Of a stretch of DNA of 64,000 bases, positions 56,887-64,000 are shown in pieces (the stretch's first letter is position 1; the number at the start of each line of letters is the position of its first letter). Below the pieces are notes generated by a model that was not told where the DNA came from, did not search any database, and saw only the letters and a list, made by a program, of their open reading frames with translations. The position numbers and the translations under genes are program-made. The stretch comes from Adiantum capillus-veneris (Eukaryota; Streptophyta; Polypodiopsida; Polypodiales; Pteridaceae), in assembly GCA_014529385.2 (NCBI GenBank), contig CM043943.1, positions 150,943,092 through 151,007,091 on the forward strand, written 5' to 3'.

Positions 56887-58783
56887 TGAAGGAAAATTAG
56901 CTTGTCTTAGCATGCATGATCCTTACACCTCATTAAATTAAAAGAAGCCCGTGTTAGATTAGAGAGAGAAAAGTCAATCTGTCTATATGAATTAATTCAA
57001 TCTGCCTATAAAATTTAAGATAGAATTATTCATTGATTAGTAAAACTCATTTTTCCAATCGTATAAAGCATTGAGTGAATTATTACCAAAGGTTAGGCTT
57101 TCTAATTATTGTTAATCATTGCTCAAATCAAATATAAGCTAATTATCTATTTCTAATGAGAGCATATTAGTAAAAATTAGAAAGAAGGGCCATTATTTAG
57201 ATTTGGTATGAAAAAACAATAAGATCTATTAAGTAATCAATGTAGAAATTTTTGTTGATGAGTTCAATATTTATAATTGATTTTCTAAATTAAATGAAAA
57301 GTCTAGTCTAGAGAGAGATAATTAGAAAGCAAATTTAAGAAGAAAATTCCATATCATTCTTTAATTTTTATTGAAATTTAAATAAAAAGATAAATTTTAA
57401 AAATCATAATAAAAGAAATTTTATTGTTTTTTGGGACATAAACTAGGAAATAATTACTAAAAGTAAAAAGTAAGTATCTAGAAATTTAGATGATATTTTA
57501 GCTCTAATTTTTGTTTATTTTCTTGAATAATGAAATTAATTTTACTTTAGTCTTGAGTTCAAAACCTAGTATAGAATTGATATACTTAAAATGGATATAA
57601 AGAAAATAAAATTTACAAAATTATATTTCTCTATAATTTAAGCAAATTGACATTTATAATGCATAATCATAATTTTATTTGGACTAGAATGGGCCTTCTT
57701 CTTGCAATCATATTTGTTCTGATGTCATGATGGAATTTTGTGTAAATAACATATGTTTATTTAAGTCAAGTTAGCAAGAGCAAAGCATAGCACCAGAGAG
57801 AATCCAAGTGAGCAAGCTGCATGATAATGAGGCCGACACTAATATCCTGCAATCATTGCTGCATAGACAATAGTATAGGAAGAAGAGAACACGCTCCCAA
57901 GTGACTTAATTGTGTGAAACCTCAGGAATATGTTTTTGAATATATTTTAAACTTTACGAAAGATTGTTTGAAAGTAGGTTGTTTGATCTTAGTTAAGAAT
58001 TGTCTACTTAGTAGAAAAAACTCTGAAATCTTTTTCATTCAAAGTCCAATAGTGAATTAAACACCAATTTAGGAATTTTGGGACTTATTCAAGTCCCATT
58101 TTCCGAATTAGAAAAAGAAATTACTACTTCTCAAGGATTTCTTTAAAATTTGAAACCAATATACGTAGATGATTTTTTGTATTTATGTAGAGAACACATG
58201 AATTTGTCTTACTTTAATCCCACTTGATAGAGAGATCTCATAAAATCTAGAGATGACCACAATGTTCGATGGCTACTTTCAATGACAATTTTAATCAAAA
58301 TATATTTGTATTTTATGACTAAGAAGAAAATTTTTTGTGAGTACTTGCATTAATTTTTGTCATAAGGGCTACTTTCATTAACAATTTTAGTCAATCTAGA
58401 TTTAAATTTAATGATTGAGAGTTTTTTTAATTTGAGTGCTTGCATTAACTTTTGCTTTGAATCTGAACCTTAGGAGATACAAGGCTTGGTTTTCATATAC
58501 AAAATTGACAAACAAAGACTCAAACTTAGAGTTTTACTTGTGCTTATACAACAGAATTTTATGTTTTCTTAGCACTTTTCAAGGTAAGTATGAAGAGTTC
58601 ACTCCCTTGATGCTCTTCAACTAGACCTAGAGCAAGCTCAACCTTATCCATGTTGGTGTCCAAACTTGATGTTTATGTGATCAAAGCTTCTATGTAATAG
58701 GTATGTAAAGAATATCCAAACATTAGGGCCAAAAACGACTCAAAAAGGGCTGTGTAAGGAATTGGTTAAATTACTAATTAGCA
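56887..58783. other. Very AT-rich spacer, no gene recognised
   Basis: No open frame of note. ATTTTTGTCATAAGGGCTAC near 58350 and similar text near 58270 (GGCTACTTTCAATGACAATT, GGCTACTTTCATTAACAATT) show a small internal repeat. Confidence 0.5.
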
Positions 58784-58808
58784 GAGCCGTTTGTGGTCAA
58801 AACGGCTC
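58784..58808. repeat. 9-bp inverted repeat GAGCCGTTT/AAACGGCTC
   Basis: Perfect 9-base arms around a 7-base centre, about 300 bases upstream of the transposase relic. It could be part of a transposon end or a protein binding site. Confidence 0.6.
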
Positions 58809-59094
58809 CAAATTTGTCCATTTTGGTCATTTAAAGCATATCTACGCAATCTAAAGCGTATCTAGGTACATATCTCTAAATATTCAAAAAGATATCGTTT
58901 TCTTCACATTCCTTTGTGGCTCACCTCGAAATTTGTTTTCATTTACTTCACTTGGCGGCAAATAGTTGTTTCCACTTTTGAATCTCTCTTTTTTCTCTTA
59001 CCTTTCGCGAGCTTTTTCTCTTCTTCTTTGATGCACCTTCTTCTTTGCTGCTATGTTATTTTCATTATACTTTCTGCTCCTTCATTACTTACAA

Positions 59095-61495
59095 TGACTA
59101 ATACATCTTCCACTAGTGATAACCGTAAGTTTCACTTGAACATTAAGCTAAGCCATGAATATGCTACTACGCGGAGTGTCTATCAAAGACCAGTTACAAC
59201 TGCAAATGAAGCACAACAACTTCGCAACGAGGGAAAGAAACACATGCATTGATATATGGACAGATGGGAGCTTCTATCCACCGGATCCTAGCAATGGAAG
59301 GTATCCATCTTTTAACACTCCTCATGATTTGATGAGATTTGTTGGTGATGGGGTTGATGGCTTACTAGGATATAGTTCTAGGTTATCTCATTTACACATT
59401 GATCATACACATTACATTCAATATCTCAAATATTGTTTTGTCTTCAAATGCAGTAAGAATTTTAGAACTTGAAAACTAAATAGCATCTCTAAAACAAGAA
59501 AATCACCAACTTCGGACTTTAAAAGAAACTCCAATAGGATTAAGAGCACGAGTAAAACGAATGAGAGATGTAGTAAACTTAACAGAAGGTTCTGGACAAA
59601 GAAAAAAAAGATTAAAGATTACTAGAGAACATGTGACTAGTCTTTTAGGATTTGATATGTCCAATGGTCAAGAAAGGGTGAGATTTTTGAATGAGGTAAT
59701 GAACAAAAGTGATATTCTTAAACTTTTGAAACTTCCTGAAAATCAAACTCAGAAAAAATTGGTATTTCAAAGTTTACTGAAAGATATGGGTTTACTGGTC
59801 CAACCTTCTCAAATGCAAGAAGTTTGTGACACAGTGGGGGTGAGTAGAAGGGGTTACAGGGCCATCTCTAAATCGTGGTTTCAGGTTTTAAAGTATTACA
59901 AGATTAAAGCTTTTGGGTTGCCTAGGCCTCATAATGTTGGGAAATTTAGGACTCTATTAAACGAAGAAATACTCGAACATTTTGGAGAGTACTATCATAT
60001 AGAAGGAACGATGCCATATGAAAAACAGAAAAAAAATCTTCTTTTGAGTATAATGTTTTTAATAACATTTGGATGAGTATAAAAAATGTTCAATCTGCTA
60101 TGGTGAGATACTATAATATGCAAGAAGTAGATTGTGAAGGAAAACTTATATTTGTTCTGAAATTGGATGAAGCTCAAATTCAAAAATGTCAAAAAATGGA
60201 AAGAGTATCTATATCCCTTATGAATAGAGCATTGGACTATAGCCAGGGTAAGCTTGATTCCCCATACCACAAAACTCAATCAGAAATGGAACTTTGGTGG
60301 ATCGGAGCAGCTCAAATACCAGTAGAAAATCACGATACATTGAAATGGCTGTTTTTGCAGACCGATATCCCTTCTGTTATACACGACCAAAATGCAGGTG
60401 AAAAACTCTGTGTAGATAGCATGGGTGACTTTTTTGTAGAATGGCACTTGAGTGCCGACCTAAAAGCATTAAAGTGCATGTTTGGTGTATGTGGAGGTGC
60501 CAATACCAAGTATCCATGTCTATATTGCATGGCAAGCACTGGAACAAAAGGATGGCTTGCAGAACACGAGGTTGGAAAAGCACCATCGAGGAATAGTGTT
60601 AACGTCATCGACTACCCATCGTCTTCTATGATTTGGGATCCAATTCTAACAATAGATTTAAAAAATGTACATATATGCACAATGCATGCAGAGATTAGAA
60701 TCTTGGACAAATTGCTTCGACTCCATCTTGACTATGCATATTCTATTAAGCCAACTAAACTTGCAGACGAGTGCATAGAAAAATGCGAGGCTTTGCTCTC
60801 TCAAATGGGTTTTCATGGTGGTCAAGTGCATCTAAAAAAAGATCCCACTCTTTAGAAAGGAACCGGTGATGTTTTGCAAGATGTTTCAATGGGTGGAGCA
60901 AAAGCCAGAAGATTTTTGAGTAACCATGACAACAAACAAGTTGATGCTATGTGGAACTGCTGGAAGGATCTTTGTGTTATAACAACCAATGTCAAAAGTA
61001 GACCAGATGTAGCCAACAAACGCATGGAAGTGTGGAAGAAGCTCGACAGTTTTTTGAAAGTTTTGAGACAACAAGTTAGCTCTTCTACTTATGCAGATGA
61101 CTTTAAAAAGACAATAAAGCTTTTAATAACTGCTATTACAGATGCTTGGGGAGCAAAAGACATCACATATTACTTGGTGAGTATTCAATTACTTTCTAAA
61201 GTCTGGATAGTATTTTACTTTGCATCCTATTGAGTTCAGCTAACTTTTTTTTTATTTTTAGCATATTCTGTACCTGCATGGACTATATTTTGCAAAACAA
61301 GGACCCCTTGCAACATGGAATACTCAGGGAATGGAAAAATCTCACTATCAAGCGAGGACTTCTTTTTTCAAATGTACGAGAAAGGGAGGTGGACAAAGAA
61401 GGAGCAATGCACTAAAGGAATTATTCAATTGGTTCTATAGGAGGCAATTACAACGGATGAGATCAAACAACCATGCTGCTCAACCACAGATCTGA
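59095..61495 (+). pseudogene. DDE-type DNA transposase relic with spliced C-terminal exon
   Basis: Three linked plus-strand pieces form one protein. 59454-60030 carries a coiled-coil-like start (LKQENHQLRTLKETP, after a TAA at 59477) and DNA-binding-like text (RGYRAISKSWFQVLKYYKIK). A one-base frameshift in the A8 run at 60029-60036 leads into 60030-61176, read through one TAG at 60853-60855. A clear intron GTGAGT...TTTTTAG at 61177-61261 follows; exon two ends at TGA 61493-61495. Candidate catalytic residues: Asp of VLKLDEAQ (60166), Asp of SADLKALKCM (60457) followed by a CxxC (PCLYC, 60517-60528), and Glu of NTQGMEKSHY (61334) in exon two. D, D plus C-x-x-C/H, E is the layout shared by eukaryotic cut-and-paste transposases. 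I cannot name the superfamily. The region 59095-59453 is likely an earlier exon, decayed. Confidence 0.7.
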
Positions 61496-61587
61496 GATTA
61501 ATGCTTTACTTTGAAACATTGTACTTCTTTCTAAAGAGATCCAAATTCAAAAAAGATATTTTGGTGCAAAAAATTGTCAAATTTACA

Positions 61588-63177
61588 TCAGTTTTTGATT
61601 TTTTTAATATCTCCAGGCATGTCACCCCTATATCTCAAAAACTTTCTTCTTTTATAGCCCCCAAGAAGGTTGACATTTGTCTCTTCATCTGCTGCTGCAT
61701 AGCTCGAGTAGCAAAGAAAGTATCCTGCTCTTGACGCATTGAATCCTGCAGCATATCCAAACATTCGAAGTGCTACTGCTCTCTCAAGTAGCATAATCTT
61801 GTTTGCATTGATTTGAAGGGGAGTGTACCCTAAAAACCATGACAATATCTTCAGTGCAAACATTGGCAACTCAGGATCTTCATAACACTGCATGTGGAAA
61901 GCACAGAAGGTGGCACTATCCAATGTAGGCATGTAGTGCATGAGAGAGGAGGCATCCCTTCTTGAAGAGCCCTCTATTGCTTTCCCTCTAGAGCCTTTAG
62001 CTCTCCCAAGAAAATTGTCTTTGTCAAGGAGTTCAATCTGCAAAACAAGACAATGAGTAATTAAAACTAACTTGGAAAAAAAGAAAGATTTCAGTAGGGA
62101 GATCACCTTTTGCAATTCATCTTTGGGAATGACTTTTTCTTGAAGGAGATTGCATGATCCGGTCATCTCTCTTATGTCAACTTCCTTTCCAATTTTTTTC
62201 AGCTTAAAGTCTCTGCCAAAAGATTGGATGCCAAGCTCAACAAGCCTCTTCTCAAAATCCTCATCTTTGAGGGAAGGTTTTTCCTCTTCCACTCTTCTCA
62301 TGCATAGAGCAAGTGCATCAGGAGCAGGCAAAAAATCTTTATTGGATGTATGAAGATCAAGTGCCAAAAACTCCTCTTTTGACTCTTCTTCTGTGTCAAT
62401 AAAATCTTTGGCCACCTCAGAAGCTTCAGAAATGGTTGCAATACAATAGTCCTCCCTCATATTAAGCAAACACTGGATATGATGGAGAGGAATATACTCT
62501 TTCCCATTGATAAAGAAGTAGGGAAGGTTTGGAATAGTAAGGGAAGCTTGAGATACCTCTACCTCATCTGTTGTCTCATCAATGACAGTACTAGCTCTAA
62601 ATTGAGCAACATCAAAATTTGCACTCTCCTGCTCCTCAGCTGCAACATCAACCTCCTCCTCTTCTAGAATTTCACTTTTCTCAAGCTGCAAAACTGTGGA
62701 AACATTTTTATTTGTTGCCTCATCTGTATCTTTCACTTCATCAGCTTTGCCTTGCATGTCAACTTTAAGGAACAAAAAGAAAAGAAAAGCAACTTCTTTT
62801 GGAACAAGGTTACAAGGTTTCAAATGTAATTGACAAGAAATGGTAGGTGGACAAACAAAGGAAGTCTTCTTAGAAAATCTTCCAAACCTCCTTGTTACTT
62901 TGCTCTTTTCAATTGAGTTTGTAGTATATTCGGTTAGATGACAATACGCCTTCCCATCTAAAACCAAATACTTGCCTTGAACTGCTTCTTCAAACTCTTT
63001 GAATTCTTCTGCCAAGAAGTCTTTCAAATGGTCTAACAAAGCTGCAAGATCAAACACAGGATTGAATATTTCATATGCTTTGGTGTACACCTCCATGTCA
63101 CCACCATCCAATATCACAGCCACCAATAGTTTTTCACTTGGACTCTCCTCCAAAATCTCCTCCCGGCCTTCCATCAT
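61588..63177 (-). CDS. Long open gene of unknown function, convergent with transposase relic
   Basis: From ATG 63177 the frame is open to a TGA at 61588. I chose this start because the open frame above it reads through tandem repeats and looks like repeat, not protein. Visible parts: residues 1-110 with KLLVAVILDGGDMEVYTKAY and GKYLVLDGKAYCHLTEYTTN; an acidic middle (EILEEEEVDVAAEEQESANF); YFFINGKEYIPLHHIQCLLN, which resembles the VLDGKAYCHL segment and suggests an internal repeat; and a hydrophobic, Ala-rich end (ALKILSWFLGYTPLQ, ERAVALRMFGYAAGFNASRA). A 69-base intron, GTGATCTCC...TTTTGCAG at 62106-62038, lies in frame and may be spliced. I recognise no family. It ends 92 bases from the transposase, tail to tail. 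A transposon accessory protein is my guess. Confidence 0.6.
   Translation of the reverse strand: MMEGREEILEESPSEKLLVAVILDGGDMEVYTKAYEIFNPVFDLAALLDHLKDFLAEEFKEFEEAVQGKYLVLDGKAYCHLTEYTTNSIEKSKVTRRFGRFSKKTSFVCPPTISCQLHLKPCNLVPKEVAFLFFLFLKVDMQGKADEVKDTDEATNKNVSTVLQLEKSEILEEEEVDVAAEEQESANFDVAQFRASTVIDETTDEVEVSQASLTIPNLPYFFINGKEYIPLHHIQCLLNMREDYCIATISEASEVAKDFIDTEEESKEEFLALDLHTSNKDFLPAPDALALCMRRVEEEKPSLKDEDFEKRLVELGIQSFGRDFKLKKIGKEVDIREMTGSCNLLQEKVIPKDELQKVISLLKSFFFSKLVLITHCLVLQIELLDKDNFLGRAKGSRGKAIEGSSRRDASSLMHYMPTLDSATFCAFHMQCYEDPELPMFALKILSWFLGYTPLQINANKIMLLERAVALRMFGYAAGFNASRAGYFLCYSSYAAADEETNVNLLGGYKRRKFLRYRGDMPGDIKKIKN
62038..62106 (-). other. Probable 69-base intron, in frame
   Basis: Minus strand AAAAG then GTGATC at 62106, and TTGTTTTGCAG then ATTGAACTCC at 62038. 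The T-rich tract before the AG is typical. Removing it takes out 23 hydrophobic residues (ISLLKSFFFSKLVLITHCLV region) that look foreign in the protein. Confidence 0.6.
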
Positions 63178-63203
63178 AGTAGAGGAAAAGTTGACAGGTG
63201 AAG

Positions 63204-63490
63204 CTAGGTACAAGTGCCAATGTACCACACCAAAACGAAACCGGACCACGCGATAGGCGCTTGATCCAAGCTCCGGAAATGCCTCCCTACGCGTCGTGCG
63301 GGACAAAACCACACAAACACCAAACGTACCAAACGACGCGATAGACGTTGGACCTGGACTTTGGAATTGCTTCCCTGCGCGTCGTGCGGGACAAAGCCAA
63401 CCAAAACCGTAAAACAACACCAAACGACGCGATAGGCGTTCGACCCAACCTTTGGAACTTCTTCCCTGCACGTCGTATGTGACAAGGCAA
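63204..63490. repeat. ~90-bp CG-rich tandem units with mirrored ends
   Basis: Three units begin ACGCGATAGGCG or similar at 63248, 63336 and 63427 (spacing 88 and 91) and each ends CGTCGTGCGGGACAAA or a variant. The beginning ACGACGCG and the end CGCGTCGT are reverse complements, so each unit has its own small inverted ends. The long minus frames through the array are open because of composition and are not counted as coding. Confidence 0.85.
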
Positions 63491-64000
63491 ACAAAAAGCG
63501 ATAGCGTCCACCAATGTGCAAATTGCAAAGATAAGATTGTGCGAGGCGAAAGGACTACACAAAAATAGATAATATCTCACGTCGTATGCGACAAGTGAAC
63601 GTGGAACATTTTTAAAATTCGAGACCAAGCTATATATATATCCGATATCTGACACGTGTTAGCCATGCACACGTGCCATGTGGCATGCGTACAACGGTCG
63701 TCGTACAGACGGTTTTATGTATATAAACACTTGTCATGTGCTCATTTTGTGATTTCTCCTATAGTCGACATTCGCGTCGTGTTGTCCTCAACTACCCGTA
63801 CACTTGTCATCCGTACAGTAAGCCAAACCAAGTTTCCTCTCATCGACGCGACCGGAACTGTTGGGCATGTGGGCGCACTTTCTACTTTCTACCGCTTCCT
63901 AAGCGTCCCTTACGACGCGATTGGCGCAAGTCCCAGAGTCTCGATGAACCCCTCATCACGTCGTGCGGGAGGTCGACAATTCATAAAAATTTGACCTCGC
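63491..64000. promoter_or_regulatory. Upstream region of 63177 gene with further repeat units and TATA-like sites
   Basis: A fourth full unit starts ACGACGCGATTGGCG at 63912 and ends CGTCGTGCGGGAGG at about 63973; half motifs occur near 63579 (CACGTCGTATGCGACAAG) and 63772 (CGCGTCGTGTTG). TATATATATA at 63631-63640 could serve the minus gene, and TATATAAAC near 63719-63727 faces right. The window ends within this region. Confidence 0.5.

Noticed and set aside
63178-63528. Upstream extension of the unknown minus gene
   Set aside because: The extension translates the ~90-bp repeats (CPARRAGK-type words recur), so I start the gene at 63177.
1-64000. tRNA, rRNA, CRISPR array or bacterial operon
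   Set aside because: No cloverleaf, rRNA signature or spaced identical repeats were seen; all structure is eukaryotic and repeat-driven.

Overview
This window looks like nuclear DNA from a land plant with a large, transposon-rich genome. The plant call rests on one clear nuclear chloroplast gene, a PsbX-type photosystem II subunit with a transit peptide at 38079-38468, and on plant-style Ty3/gypsy and Ty1/copia elements primed by initiator Met-tRNA. I lean towards a fern or another non-flowering vascular plant, because the gag/pol types, an endonuclease-less Penelope-like element and the long poly-C/poly-G tracts do not resemble a typical flowering plant. That last step is inference. No rRNA, tRNA or CRISPR array was seen.

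Layout. 1-14119: a minus-strand Ty3/gypsy element (candidate LTR, gag, protease, RT, RNase H, integrase running off the left edge), split inside its RT by a plus-strand Ty3/gypsy element at about 1996-10199 with two ~1.9 kb LTRs, a Met-tRNA primer site, a gag with two nonsense codons and a decayed pol. 14120-26040: an unrecognised decayed coding stretch, then a gypsy-like gag present twice (15821-17292 and 23908-25422). The two gag copies flank a Penelope-like element at 17293-23909 that has its own direct 'pseudo-LTR' repeats. 26041-31890: mostly unannotatable DNA, a short non-autonomous copia-like element on the minus strand (LTR 28728-29066, gag 29362-30110), microsatellites. 31893-36955: a minus-strand gag-only LTR element whose long direct repeats lie at both ends. 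37021-38650: tandem repeats, a 33-base G run, an exon-like island and the psbX-like gene. 39214-41262: a minus-strand relative of the first gypsy family, interrupted by a 322-bp copia LTR. 41263-58780: low gene content, with an LTR copy at 44605-44944, several two-copy tandem repeats, a complex repeat array with a near-perfect 187-bp hairpin (52311-53215), and long AT-rich stretches.

58784-64000: a second gene-bearing block. A plus-strand DDE-type transposase relic (about 59095-61495, one clear spliced intron) faces a long open minus-strand gene of unknown function (61588-63177) only 92 bp away. The unknown gene starts next to an array of ~90-bp CG-rich units with mirrored ends that reaches the right edge. 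A convergent pair beside subterminal-type repeats suggests a two-gene DNA transposon. I regard this and the Penelope element with ~1.5 kb flanking duplications as the two most interesting objects in the window.
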